From Prosapia bicincta (taxonomy: Eukaryota; Arthropoda; Insecta; Hemiptera; Cercopidae): 64,000 nt of DNA. The DNA lies in contig JBAIZL010000001.1 in assembly GCA_036971475.1 (NCBI GenBank), forward strand, positions 101,823,850 through 101,887,849, written 5' to 3'. Positions 1 through 11,920 of this stretch are shown one piece after another; position 1 is the stretch's first letter, and every line of letters starts with the position of its first letter. The notes below the pieces were generated by a model. The model was not told where the DNA came from and searched no databases. It was given only the letters and a program-made list of their open reading frames with translations. The position numbers and the translations under genes are program-made.

Positions 1-1131
1 ATAATATTTTAATGAATCTTGATTATTTGGGAAAATAAAATCGTTTGACAGATTAATGTGCTTTAGGTCGTCCTTTGACGTGGCACTATCTGTTTTGTCG
101 ACCTTTGTGGGACCATTACTTGGCTGGTAGCACAGCTCTTCTTCTTTGTCTTCTTCTCCCTCTTCTTCTTGCTTCTCTTTTTCTTTAAGAGCTTCACGTA
201 CCTGACCATCATGTTTTCCAACATCACTGTTTGATATTAGTTTGTCTTGAAATATATTTTCATTCTTGTATATTTTACCATATGGACGAGTATTATTCGA
301 TATATAGCTGTTTGATAAATTGGAACGATTGTTTGATGAATCGCTATTTAGTAAATAATCATTTGAAAGAGCGTTACACAAAAGGTTATTTTCTGGTGGA
401 TTGCAGTCGGTTAGACTGTCTTCTTGTAGAACAAAATCTCCTTGGTCTCGGTTAGTTTTATTATTATCTGCAGATTTTTCGGCATGCGATAGATTGTTAA
501 AGCCATCATAGTTTTGATTTATCTTATCAAGAACTATTCCTCCAATATGTTTGTTTATGTTGTACACAATGGCAGACTGGAAGCCCAGGTTCACGTCGTC
601 ATCTTCCTTTGCCAATCCAGAAAAGTCATTCACTGAATCGTAATTGTAGCGCGCGTTAAACACTCCGTTCGAAATGGCGTCTATCTGTGAGCATTCGCCG
701 AAACAGTGTGCGTCCTTCCAGACTTTGCATGTTAACCTGAACGCGTAGTGTTTAACGGCAAACGTCATGGACCCGGACTGCGGCCTATTCTTGTGATAAC
801 TTAGGGTGTAATTGAATCGTTCGATGTCTCCATAAATATTCTTCATTGTCACATCAAACGAGTGGTATTGAATACCTCCTAACAATCGTGGTGTCACAAG
901 GTCGTCCACGCTGGTGTCGAAGAAATTCCGTATACTTAAACCGTAATTTCGAATAAGAATAAACTCTCGCGGTCTTAGCGTTATTTTGGAAAACTCGTTC
1001 TCAACGTAAAATTGTGCTCGTAACCCCTCGTAGCTGCCACACAGTTGATTCAGATCGACGGCGTTATCGGTTTCTTGTAGGAACACAAACGCCACTTGAG
1101 TTAAAAGAATTATATACACACATAACTTCAT
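1..1131 (-). CDS. Uncharacterised secreted or membrane protein, N-terminal part (runs off left edge)
   Basis: Reading the minus strand from the ATG at 1131-1129, the frame stays open for 377 codons to base 1, which is very unlikely by chance in DNA this AT-rich. The ATG has A at -3. Residues 1 to about 20 form a hydrophobic signal peptide. Residues 25-200 look globular; there is a close cysteine cluster at 135, 143 and 147 and several N-glycosylation sequons (for example N107, N213, N224). From about 205 on the chain is Asn/Ser-rich and low complexity, with an acidic Lys/Glu-rich run at about 316-333. So I infer an extracellular protein entering the secretory pathway. I do not recognise the family. 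A hydrophobic-aromatic stretch leading into C-x7-C-x3-C loosely recalls the start of a DSL domain of Notch ligands, but the rest does not fit and I do not assign it. A strong splice-donor match (CAG/GTACGT) follows codon 310, so the exon could end at base 202 instead of continuing. Confidence 0.75.
   Translation of the reverse strand, partial: MKLCVYIILLTQVAFVFLQETDNAVDLNQLCGSYEGLRAQFYVENEFSKITLRPREFILIRNYGLSIRNFFDTSVDDLVTPRLLGGIQYHSFDVTMKNIYGDIERFNYTLSYHKNRPQSGSMTFAVKHYAFRLTCKVWKDAHCFGECSQIDAISNGVFNARYNYDSVNDFSGLAKEDDDVNLGFQSAIVYNINKHIGGIVLDKINQNYDGFNNLSHAEKSADNNKTNRDQGDFVLQEDSLTDCNPPENNLLCNALSNDYLLNSDSSNNRSNLSNSYISNNTRPYGKIYKNENIFQDKLISNSDVGKHDGQVREALKEKEKQEEEGEEDKEEELCYQPSNGPTKVDKTDSATSKDDLKHINLSNDFIFPNNQDSLKYY
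196..204 (-). other. Candidate splice donor CAG/GTACGT
   Basis: The minus strand reads CAGGTACGT across bases 204-196, a near-ideal U1 donor site, inside the open frame of the left-edge gene. If used, the exon ends at base 202 and the Lys/Glu-rich part would be intron or an alternative exon. The frame remains open beyond it, so use is uncertain. Confidence 0.35.
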
Positions 1132-1864
1132 TTTAAAACTAAACAGACTAACCACTTGGCACACGACCTAACATTCACGATCACATTGATCTTGTTTTCT
1201 AAGCAACTTCATAAAATAGTAATATTTTTCGTTTCTCTACTAAAAACTAGTTTAATTGTTATATCTGCATTGTCTCCGTCCAAACGACAGGTTTTATCGG
1301 TCTCCACAATTGAAACGTAATGTCTTTATTACGGATGCCCTAAAAGGGGGTGATAAAGCGGTTCAGTGAGCAATAAAGTAGGCCTAGTTTGATATTACTC
1401 CATAAAGTACTTTATGATATCGATCGACGGCGGTTGGACAAAGAGACAATCCACATTTTTAATTAATTTTTATAACTCAGTCGATATTTATTTGATGTAA
1501 TTTTTTTTTATATAACTCGTAAACTGTGTTGAAGCTTTTTAAAACAAGTTTTATTGTAAATTAAATTAAAAACTGAACTGTTTTTACTCATTTCAGAAGA
1601 CCCTTCTTTTTTCACGGTTCGGAATAAATAACACCTATTAACAAGGCTTTTTTGAATTTGTCTGTGGGAGATCTGAATCATTGGATAGGTGAGAGTCTGA
1701 TATATTTACGACAGTTTTGAAGCCATCTGGCCTCCTCTTACAGCTTCTCTTCTATTATGATTTATTTTAACTATCAGCTTAAACTTCCTATATGTACTAT
1801 GCATGATGATATAACTGAATAAATTCAGATTTCTTCTTTTAATCGTCATTCCTGCACTCTCTTT

Positions 1865-1866
<2 letters not shown>
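1132..1866. other. 5' flank of the left-edge gene
   Basis: No coding potential seen. This must hold the 5' UTR and promoter of the minus-strand gene or an intron before its first coding exon, but I cannot place a TATA box or initiator with confidence. A palindromic TAGGCCTA lies at 1379-1386. Confidence 0.4.

Positions 1867-1905
<39 letters not shown>
1867..1905. repeat. (CA)n microsatellite
   Basis: Uninterrupted CA dinucleotide run of about 39 bases. Confidence 0.95.
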
Positions 1906-1907
<2 letters not shown>

Positions 1908-2485
1908 TCTGATACCTCTCCCTTCTACCCTACATAATAAAATCTTTACATATTCCGTTATCCATTATTCTCATAGTTTGATATTTCTATATGGTACGAG
2001 AGTACAATTACCGTATAAATTGAATGCGTTAGTAAAATGAAGTGAAACTGTTTTCGTTCGTTATTAATAGAAATAGCTGTTGGTTTACATAATTTATGTG
2101 ACCAAATAAGGATAGAGGTATGTAAGTTATTGAATGATATTCCAACGCCTCAGGAAATGATCAGATAATATAAAGGCATCATATAAATGAGAGTTTGGAA
2201 AACGTCCCCTTATTGACATATGGATAATATTACATTAATCTATATATTGAATAAATGCATTTTCTGGGAGGTGTTTATATACGAAAGGAAATTTATAAAA
2301 ACACAGAATTGTGCGGTTAACTGTTTATAAAAGTCGTCAATGGTTTCTTTGTGCAACTGTCAAGATAGGTTGATATAGCGATATAAGGGATGTACTAACA
2401 ATGTTTTCTAAGCGCTAACAAAACGTGCTGCATAATATATGATTCCATATTTAGCTCGAGCTACTAGTTTACACTTACAATCATT

Positions 2486-2546
<61 letters not shown>

Positions 2547-3099
2547 CTATATGTTAATATATGATTTGTTGAATAAATACGGCAGTTCCAAGAGACGTGT
2601 TCCATTGTCAACCCGCAGCGTAACTGATCTCTTGGTTATTATTGATGAGGGCGAGGGTGAGTAAACTAACCAACACATTTTTTAAACATAATTATAAATC
2701 GAAATGTACAACAAAACATAAATACGATGTTTTTGTGGTTTTAGAGGTGTTATTTGTTTATAACTTTTGAGTGTTGCATAATTGTACACAAAACGCTGAT
2801 ATATTGTACTTTTCTTGTCCATTGATAACGTTGGCTGTTTAACAAGGATATTCTCATTTCACTCTGGGCAGATCTGAGTTGAACAACCCAAACCATGAAT
2901 CATCCATTTAAGTTATGGAGGCATAACTTCGTGTCTTCCATCCTTTGAACCATGATTTGAACCACTTTATATTGGAAACAGATATTATATTGGGACTGTT
3001 GTTAAATAAAAAGGGACTTCGTTGCGATCCATCCTTACAAAACTTAAATTTAGCCCACAATGACCATTTCTTAATGACTCACTCACAATAACCCACAAT

Positions 3100-3101
<2 letters not shown>
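1906..3101. other. Non-coding, no gene seen
   Basis: AT-rich sequence without a supportable frame. It contains the (AT)n tract at 2489-2541. Confidence 0.5.
2489..2541. repeat. (AT)n microsatellite
   Basis: Pure AT alternation of about 53 bases. Confidence 0.95.
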
Positions 3102-3162
<61 letters not shown>

Positions 3163-3425
3163 CATTGTCTGTCTGTCTATCTATCTATATCTATCTGTCT
3201 CTCTATCTATCCATCCATCTATCTATTTCTCTCTTTCTCTCTCTTTCTCTCTCTCTCTCTCCATTGTCTGCCTGTCTATCTATTTATATCTATCTATATC
3301 TATCTGTCTGTCTATCTATCCATCCATCTATTTATTTATTTATTTCTCTCTCTCTTTCTCTCTCTCTCCATTGTCTGTCTATCTATCTATATCTATCTGT
3401 CTGTCTATCTATCCATCCATCTATC

Positions 3426-3475
<50 letters not shown>

Positions 3476-3534
3476 GTTTGTCTGTCTGTATGTCTATCTA
3501 TCCATCCATCTATCTATTTCTTTCTCTCTCCACA
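3102..3534. repeat. Compound (CT)n / (CTAT)n / (CTGT)n satellite tract
   Basis: A pure CT run (3102-3156) is followed by four to five repeats of a larger block: CT run, CCATTGTCTGTCTGTC, CTAT/CATC tetramers, CT run. The compound block therefore repeats at about 100 bp, indicating duplication of a mixed microsatellite. The Ser/Leu-rich frame across it is an artefact. Confidence 0.9.
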
Positions 3535-4810
3535 TAATTTATAAACATTTGTTATATAAACCGTTATTTGTTAAATTACTTTTAACCTAGTGGACGGGAA
3601 TTATTTTAATACAGTTTTTTGAAACATTTATTCAAAGGATAAAATTATAAAAATGTTAAGGTCTAGGTCGGATTCGAAGTATCTTCTTGTTCAAGGCTTA
3701 GCGCTTTGGTACCGACCCAACTTTCCCATAGATAGAAATGTACTTCTCAAACATGTATTTTTTCTTTCACCACCATCCGGTTGTCGTCGACACCATCATT
3801 ACACAACCTTAAGCTGTTGCCATGGTTACCACACAATATCATAAATAATGCTCTAGGATTAAAAATTAATGAAAAGAATAACATAAACAAACAAAATGGA
3901 TTAACGGTATCGAACCTCACTTCCCAGCCAATGCTAAAGAAAAGCAAAAAAACTGCATTACAATGCAAGCGACGAAAAGAAAAAAAGCATATAAAAACTA
4001 ACAAACAATCATAATAGTCCAACATCATATATAGAAAGAAAAATGGAAAATTTCAAGGAAATTATTTTACCACTCTGACATACGAGGTATGTGACATTTT
4101 TATATTTTTTGTAATTATAAAATAAAAAGAAACTTAAATAAACGTTTTCTTTGTAGGAATTCAGTGTTAAAACGTTTGCCCGTAAGTTTGCCCATAATTA
4201 AAACGTTATATTTGTTCGTGGACAACAACATTTCCGTAATGTGCCAAACAGCATAGTTATTAGAGAGCGCAAACCACCACGTATCGAGAACATTGTTCAA
4301 GGACATTGTATAAACTCAAGAAACGGCATTAGGGGCGGAACGATCTTTAGGATATATTCCCTGTTCCATGTAAGCAATGTCGTGTTAAATCACATCCCAT
4401 TTAAAGTCGTGAGTTCCCATTTAAAGTTCCGTTACTGTTAGAGTGTGGTCGTCAGTGAAAATTTCCGCTTTTGTGATTTACAATATTATATTGTAAAATT
4501 TTTTTTTACAAAAACTGTCATCAAAAACAACGTCGGCCATTCTACTTAGATTTCCGCATTGAACAGATGAGCTTGACCACGGAAATATTAATTTATTAAC
4601 CTGAGTCGTACAATATTTGCTTTTGAGATATCTACGTGGTTTAAAATTAATATTAATACACATAAATTTGTATTCATAGTCCATTTGGAACCTTCTAGTG
4701 ACGCTAAATGTGATACGGAATTGTTCTTTGCTAGTGTTATATGTCATATTGTTGGACTGTTTATGTCGTAAAACAGTTTCACAGTACATTTACAGAATAT
4801 ACATAATATT
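3535..4810. other. Non-coding, no gene seen
   Basis: Only short overlapping frames on both strands, with no domain signal. I see no repeat or element boundary. Confidence 0.45.
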
Positions 4811-5480
4811 AATCTATATGTATATATATATATACGAGAATATTATACTACTCGTATTTATACTATAATATTAAATGTGTCAGTAATAAAAGTGTATAAG
4901 CAAGCTAAGCAGAGGTTTAGTTATTTTAAAAAGTTGACAAAGAAGTGACAAGTAAAAGAACTTGTAATCTGCAAGTACTTATGGATAAAGGAAATTTTGT
5001 AAAGGATACGTAGGGAATTAGGGTAGAATTTGTTTTGTTTGTTACGATTTAGAAACTAAAAATAGACAGACATATTCTTCAGACCTGTTACGTTCACCTT
5101 AAATAATAATCATAATTATAATAATTTATTAGAAAGTTTGCTTAAACTTTCACAAAATAACGGCTAATTTGAAAATACTAAGGTAAACATTTTAAATTTG
5201 ATTAGTACAAGTGAAAATATCTTTTCATGATTGGCTAGAAAATTTAGCGGGAAGGAGAGGACGCAAGAGAGAAACTGAAGTGCAGAAAATCCGAAGTAGT
5301 CATACAAATACGGTAGTAAACGTGTAGTGGGGACTAGTTAATATGATGATAGTGCAAAGCGGAACCATAGATAGATTAGTTTTGAAAAAAATCTCAAGAA
5401 GAGTTGTTTTTACGTAAAAAGGAAGTTTAATTAAGGTAGTTAGTTTGTAAGAAAAAGGAATCTACTTTACTAGTGTTATG
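4811..5480 (+). repeat. Dispersed repeat, copy A (same family as 30739-31400)
   Basis: About 650 bp align colinearly, in direct orientation, with 30739-31400. Shared landmarks in order: AATATTAAATGTG, ATAAGCAAGC, a TCTGCAA-T-ACTTA-GGA block, TAGAAAATTTAGCGGGAAGG, AAGTGCAGAAAATCCGAA and ACGTAAAAAGGAAGTTTAAT. Identity is moderate with small indels. No coding frame is kept. Both copies abut a short (TA)n tract at their left end. The parent element is unknown. Confidence 0.75.
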
Positions 5481-6234
5481 AAAAGTATTTTTGAGCCAGA
5501 GTGCCGGATACTAGCTGAAGTGTAGCAGAGAAGAAGAAGAAAATGGAACTAAGGAGCAAGGATAGAAACTGAACACACACTTGAAGGTATGACGTCACAG
5601 CACTTAAGTACAAATTTATTTTAAACAAGTGGCAAAATTTGTCTGGTCAATAAGAATATATACGTCAATAACTCATTCATTAAGTTCAATTATTATTTCA
5701 TTTAAATAAAGAAAAAAGTTAAATTTAAACAAATAGAAAAGGGTTATTAAATAATTATATTTTGTTAATGCAACTTCAAGAAGCAAGAATTATTAGAGCT
5801 ATGAGAAATTTAGGTATTTGGAACTTGAATACTCTTAATACATATAAACTATACATTGTTTTCCCAAATTAGAGTCATCTGTCCCACAAATATTAAACTT
5901 AATTGTAAAAGAAATATTTAAGTTGATAAAATATTCTGCTGTGTTTTGATATTTAAATGAATCTAATATCTGTAGTTGAGTATTAAAGAAATTGTAACCA
6001 AGTTTTGTCCCTTTATTACGGTCTTTAATTAGTATTACGTCATTTTATAAAGTCAAGAGTGAAGATAATTGTGTTTAAGATAGGTCACAGTGTAATAACG
6101 GATAATAGAAATTACCAGTAAATAAATTGATCAATAGGTAAACTGGTGCCAAAGTGTTACAAAATAATTTAATATAACAATATATCATCAAAGTTTAAAA
6201 ATAACATAATAACAAGTAACAAAGGGTTTATATT

Positions 6235-6236
<2 letters not shown>
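5481..6236. other. Non-coding, no gene seen
   Basis: AT-rich, no supportable frame. It follows the dispersed repeat and precedes an (AT)n tract and a PLE palindrome. Confidence 0.45.

Positions 6237-6276
<40 letters not shown>
6237..6276. repeat. (AT)n microsatellite beside PLE palindrome
   Basis: Pure AT alternation ending directly at the left arm of the inverted repeat at 6278-6518. Confidence 0.9.
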
Positions 6277-6277
<1 letters not shown>

Positions 6278-6279
<2 letters not shown>

Positions 6280-6518
6280 GGTGAAATAAAATAACTTTCA
6301 TAAACAAGAATATACGAGTATTACTTCATTTTATTGTTGATTGAAGCTTTTCTTCTTACTCAAGTCTTACCGAGCAGTCTTACTCTAGTCACATAACTGG
6401 ACAGTGATTTATAAATTTTGAAAATGATATAATGTACATTAGCGAAAAGCTTCAATCAACAATAAAATGAAGTAATACTCGTATATTCTTGTTTATGAAA
6501 GTTATTTTATTTCACCAT
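6278..6518. mobile_element. PLE terminal-repeat palindrome (inverted pair, degenerate hammerhead halves)
   Basis: Two arms of about 73 bp (6279-6352 and 6444-6518) are near-perfect reverse complements, separated by about 91 bp. The inner arm edges read GAAAAGCTTC on the right and its complement on the left: the GAAA plus palindromic AAGCTT of the PLE hammerhead 3' half. The CUGANGA half is missing on both sides, so neither motif is complete. The ATTCTTGTTTATGAAA-type outer sequence resembles the other PLE ends in this window. No body of the element remains. Confidence 0.65.
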
Positions 6519-6554
6519 ACATATTAACGAGAAAAAATTATTTATCTAAGGATT

Positions 6555-7657
<1,103 letters not shown>

Positions 7658-7720
<63 letters not shown>
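7658..7720. repeat. (AT)n microsatellite
   Basis: Pure AT alternation of about 63 bases. Confidence 0.95.
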
Positions 7721-7721
<1 letters not shown>

Positions 7722-7919
7722 CCCATCGCATGCTTATATGAACTCATTTCGAGGGCAATTTCTCTAAAAGATTTATGTAATAGTACAAATATTTATTTTA
7801 ATCATTTACAGTATACCTATTTATTAAAAGTATCATAAAACTCAGGTGATTCAAATGCGTACTGATAAAGTTTTGTTAAGCTTTACAACTACAGTAAGCT
7901 ATCTGTAACCCGGCCCTTC

Positions 7920-7933
7920 ACTTATCTGTTCCT
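7920..7933 (+). repeat. Left target-site duplication of LINE A
   Basis: ACTTATCTGTTCCT, matched by ACTTATCCGTTCCT at 11435-11448 with one mismatch. Confidence 0.75.
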
Positions 7934-8026
7934 GGGGCGTGATGTTGATCGCCTGCACGTGGTGCCCCCTGCCTGAAATAACTGAACGATCAACACGAGT
8001 CTCGACTTCAGCACGCTGACCATAAA

Positions 8027-9166
8027 ATGAGAGGCCTTCAACAAAAAACAAGAGTTTTAAACGGTCATTCTCAGGACCTGGACACGAGCCTCCGCATTCT
8101 GTATTTGAATGCTGGAGGCCTCAACAGCAGTAAATTTGTAGAATTCAAACGAAACGTCATCAATTTCGACGTAGATATATATTTTATAGCCGAAGCCGGA
8201 GCGGCAACTGACAATATCCAATGCTACAACATAGCTAACTACATGACTTACACGCTGAATCGATCTCGACAAATAGCATCAGGAATTTTTTCCGTAATAA
8301 AAAGTGACCTGCGTGCCAAGTTTAAGACACTTCATGAGATGCGGGAGTGGGACAAGGCCGAAATTGTTCTCGTTGAAGTCTGGAAGTGTACAAAATGTTT
8401 CAGCATTGTAAGTCTTTACAACCCACCGGGAAATGTACTGCCAACTTTATACGTGGAAGCCACTTTTCAACCAAACAGCATTATAGTTGGAAACTTCAAC
8501 AGCCCGTCCACAAGATGGGGTTACTCCGCGACGACCCGAGCCGGTGAAAGGGTAGAAGATATGATTGACGACAATTTATTAGAAGTGGTTGAAACACCCC
8601 CAACATTCCTGTCGTACTCTGGCAGTACTACTAGACCGGAGCTGGTGATCCTGGATCCGCAACTGTCTCAAAAAACTAAAGTTAGGCTTCTGGATGACGC
8701 AGCAGGGTGCGGACACCGAGCAATACTGATACATACAAGCCTAGTTAAAACGCTCAAACCTCCATCCAGAGCTCCCCGATGGAATTTTGTGAAGGCAAAC
8801 TGGAAGGCGTATCGCGCACTTATGGACGACATAGTAGTAGAAGGCATTGACTGGAGTTCGCTGGAGAAAGCTGTCGAGAGCTTTATTAAAACAATCCTAG
8901 AATGCAGCATGTCTTGCATACCAAGAGGTCAGGTCAAAGCCTACCGGCCCTTCTGGAGTAATATACTAAATGAAATGAAAAATATAAGGAATGCAGCAAG
9001 AAGGGAAGCAGAAAGAACAAATGATATCCTCGACTGTTCGGCCTTACGCAGGGCACAAGCACAACTTCAAAAAGAAATAAAACAGTCTAAAAGACAATCC
9101 TTCCGAAAATTTCTAGGCACCCTTGACTTTCGGAGGTATGGGGCAAAAGCACACAAATTTATATAG
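8027..9166 (+). pseudogene. LINE A endonuclease domain (start of ORF2, decayed)
   Basis: An open frame of 379 codons. The N-terminal ~230 residues follow the LINE endonuclease (exonuclease-endonuclease-phosphatase) fold: an LNAGGLNSSK start with the metal-site Asn, an IYFIAEAG strand with Glu, SLYNPPGN, then GNFNSPSTRWG where the family has GDFN, and GCGHRAI where it has S/GDH. Two catalytic Asp positions are therefore changed (D to N and D to G), so it should not nick DNA. The C-terminal third is the basic linker towards RT. The frame ends at TAG 9164-9166, and the linker (a DIANLLCKHYANTS-like segment) continues in another frame near 9240. The start was chosen as the first ATG in the frame; the real ORF2 start may lie upstream. 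Confidence 0.85.
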
Positions 9167-9391
9167 CGACTCAATAGTGACTCACCGCCTGCAGAGCAAG
9201 AACCCTTCATGAAAGGAACAAGATGCTATAATGAACTGAGATATCGCTAACCTACTGTGTAAGCACTATGCGAACACATCAGTCGTGTAAACCAGCCTAA
9301 AAGTGCATACAAAATCTGTTAAAGCAGCCCAAAAGCTCATGCCCAACTAGAGGAGACAGCAGAATATGCTTCTTCGATTTACACAACACCA

Positions 9392-10200
9392 TCGACGATG
9401 ACCAAGCAGGATTCAGACCGAGACAAAGTACAATGGATCAAGTAGTATACTTCTCATAGTGTGTCGAAGACGGCTTCCAAAGGAATATGTCCACCCTGTC
9501 TGTACTAATAGACCTAAGAAATGCCTACGACACCGTTTGGAGAGAAATGCTCATACACAAGGTAGTCCAAAGTGGAGTTAGGGAAAATTTATATAAGTGG
9601 ATCAAATCCTTTCTGTCTCAACGACATATTACAGTAAGATATACAGGAGGAATGTCCCAATATCGTATCCAAAGACAGGTATTGGCACAAGGAGCCGTAA
9701 TCAGTTGTATACTCTTTAATTTAATGATCAATGACGCACTCACGGCAGTTCGAGCAGTGCCTGGAGTACAAGGCCTACTCTATGCAGATGATCTAATTCT
9801 CTGGGCTAGTGGTAGCAACATCAAATCACTAGAAGAAGCAATAAACAAGGCACTGACGGAGACAAAGCGATGTGTGTGAATGCGAATAAATCAATTTACC
9901 AACTTTTTACACTTTCAACAAGGCGACCTGAAATCTCTCTGCGATACGGGAATAGCGAACTCATGGAGAGCAATAACTGCAAATACCTGGGAGTTTTAAT
10001 AGATTCTAAAATAACCTGGAAACCACACATCAAAGAAAGCGCCGACAGAGCCATTAAAAGAGCAAGACTGCTGAAACGCCTAACTGCCACAACATGAGGA
10101 GCAAATCAGGATATACTGAACACAGCGTACAAAACATATATACGCCCCCATACTCGAGTACGGAGCTGAAGCAACAATCACAGCGTCAAACACCACATCC
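9392..10200 (+). pseudogene. LINE A reverse transcriptase (broken by stops, a frameshift and a deletion)
   Basis: The frame begins with DDQAGFRPRQSTMDQ (RT finger/palm), meets TAG at 9457-9459, then runs 9487-9879 with DLRNAYDTVW (first catalytic Asp) and YADDLILW (catalytic pair). A frameshift at about 9865-9880 moves coding to the frame of 9870-10097, which carries the thumb segment YLGVLIDSKITWKPH. A TGA at 10095-10097 replaces Trp, compared with the TTWGANQD segment of LINE B. Relative to a full element, several hundred bases upstream of this segment are missing. Identified by alignment to LINE B and by canonical RT motifs. Confidence 0.85.
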
Positions 10201-10206
10201 CAAATC

Positions 10207-11422
10207 TTGGATAGAAACCAAAATGCAGTGCTCCGAGTCATCACTGGTGCACCAAAATCGACCCCGATAGCAGCAATGGAGGAACAGTTGGAAACAGAGC
10301 CAATGCAGTTTAGAAGAGACAAACTCAGCCTCGAGTTTTGGGAGAGAAATAAAAGGACGTACAGCCTCCGAAGGGCAAACTTTAAAGAAGCCACAACGAG
10401 GCTAAAAACACAAAAATCTCCAATAACCACATATAAAGAGTTGATTAAGAAATACAACATTGGCACTCATACAACAGATATCGGAACACATGAAGTATTC
10501 AATTCAGTGCACAAGGGAATCCTAAATCTTCTTGACCACAATATCCCAAAGAAATATTGTAACCCACTAGAAATAAAGTCTGCAGCCCTCAGTACCATCA
10601 ACACAGTCTATTCGGAGACACAGTGGCTACATGTATATACCTATGGATCGTGCATCCCAGACAAAGGACAGACTGGAGCTGGTTATTCCTGTAATCTTTT
10701 CGAAGGATCGTTAGCAGTTGGTAACAACCAAAGTAACTTTGACGGTGAAATAACCGCCATACTAGCCGCATCAAACGAAATGAAGAAAATAAAGACACCG
10801 GCACAAGCAGTCTTTCTTGTAGACTCAATGACTGCAATAATGGCCGTAACAAATAACAAGAAGACCGATTGCAGATCCACTCTAGCCTGTCGTCAAAATT
10901 TGTCAAAACTAATGAATATTGGATGGAAAATTGAATTACAATAGATCCCCAGCCACGTGGATATAAGAGGTAATGAATTAGCCGACTCACTGGCAAAAAA
11001 AGGAACAACGCTCCCACAGCCGAGCGTAGCAACTTCGCTCCCCTCCATAAAAATACAAATAAATGATGCAATAAAGAGGATCACTCAAGCCTACTTAAGG
11101 GAAGCATCTCTTAATAAACGTTGGGCTATTCTTGTCGAAAACAGGACAATTAACATGTTACCCCGACGGGACGGGGTTGCACTTTTTAGACTCACAACTA
11201 AACACGACTACCTAGCTGCACACCTAAACAAAATACACGTCTTCTCGTCTCCCAGGTGCACCCTTTGTGACAGCGGTGAGGACATGATAGCTGAGCACCT
11301 CCAGTCATGTACAGCTCTGGACCATAGACCCCTGAACGACACGAAGGAAGAAGAGAGTTCTCGCCTCTAGTGGTCAGCGCGCCACCAAATGGCCCAACAG
11401 CCAAGAGTGGGCGTTGGCTAGT
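10207..11422 (+). pseudogene. LINE A RNase H domain and C-terminal zinc finger (broken)
   Basis: The frame from 10207 carries the thumb/connection segment (RVITGAPKSTPIAAME) and an RNase H domain. Its first catalytic Asp is lost (TYGS for TDGS); the Glu (DGEITAI) and the next Asp (VDSMTAI) remain. A TAG at 10942-10944 replaces Trp in the QWVPSH-like motif. The same frame continues with GNELADSLAKKG (last Asp) and CTLCDSGEDMIAEHLQSC, a CCHC-like finger. A TAG at 11368-11370 interrupts it again before the shared C-terminus (WSAR.QMAQQPRVGVG) and the true stop at about 11420, right at the (TAAG)n tail. Confidence 0.85.
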
Positions 11423-11434
11423 AAGTAAGTAAGT

Positions 11435-11448
11435 ACTTATCCGTTCCT
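11435..11448 (+). repeat. Right target-site duplication of LINE A
   Basis: ACTTATCCGTTCCT, pairing with 7920-7933. The sequence beyond it resumes the interrupted pogo-like element. Confidence 0.75.
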
Positions 11449-11920
11449 CCAGTAATCCGGCTTTTTCGTCAAGGATGAAGGATCACAAGTTATGACTTAT
11501 ATATTTTTCATTCCATTTTCAAATCACTAACTGACTGACCTCCCTGCCCGTTTGTAGTGTTGTAGCTCGTGATATACAATCGATTTCGAGCCGCAAGTTC
11601 GTCCAGTAGTTTTGCTCAGTGACTGATACTGAAGTACAAATCAACAGGTCTTTGCAGTCTAAATGGAAACATACATATTTTTTCTTACCTTTGAAAACAA
11701 GGTAACTTTTTATAATAAAGTACAGACTAATAGATTCTCGATTTATCATTTCAAATAGAATGAAAGACTATTTTTCTGGGTTTCCTTTATTTTTGGGCAA
11801 TTCACATAAATATTGTTCGATGCACATTATGTTTTTAATGGGCCTTTCAGTAATCCGTCATTTCAGTAATCCGGCGGTATCCCAACCCAATATTTGACGG
11901 ATTAGTGAAAGTTTACTATA

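Larger units (their letters stand above)
7934..11434 (+). mobile_element. LINE A: decayed non-LTR retrotransposon with EN, RT and RNase H
   Basis: About 3.5 kb bounded by a 14-bp target-site duplication. Domains on the plus strand run in the order apurinic-type endonuclease, reverse transcriptase, RNase H, then a CxxC...HxxxxC finger. It ends in a (TAAG)n tail. That order with a C-terminal RNase H fits the I-group of LINEs; the exact clade is not resolvable here. No ORF1 (Gag-like) is present, so the copy is 5'-truncated just upstream of ORF2. Part of the EN-RT linker and early RT is deleted. Stops, frameshifts and lost catalytic residues make it non-functional. It belongs to the same family as LINE B (12611-14691), with which it shares protein sequence and an identical 3' end. 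Confidence 0.88.
7892..11918. mobile_element. Pogo-like DNA element remnant, split by a LINE
   Basis: The left end after a TA dinucleotide (7890-7891) begins CAGTAAGCTATC..TAACCCGG. The right end, read on the minus strand from 11918, begins -AGTAAACTTTCACTAATCCG and is followed by TA (11919-11920). Inner copies of CAGTAATCCG lie at about 11450, 11850 and 11866. TA duplication and CAGT-type termini are characteristic of pogo/Tigger elements of the Tc1/mariner superfamily. Without the LINE at 7934-11434 and one copy of its target duplication the element is only about 510 bp, so it is a non-autonomous or internally deleted copy. No transposase frame is recognisable. Confidence 0.55.

Noticed and set aside
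231..455. 74-codon plus-strand frame
   Set aside because: Antisense shadow of the left-edge gene, whose minus-strand frame is open over the whole 1131 bases.
3165..3590. 141-codon Ser/Leu/Tyr-rich frame
   Set aside because: It lies entirely in the compound CT/CTAT microsatellite.
10598..11071. 157-codon minus-strand frame
   Set aside because: Shadow of the LINE A RNase H domain on the opposite strand.
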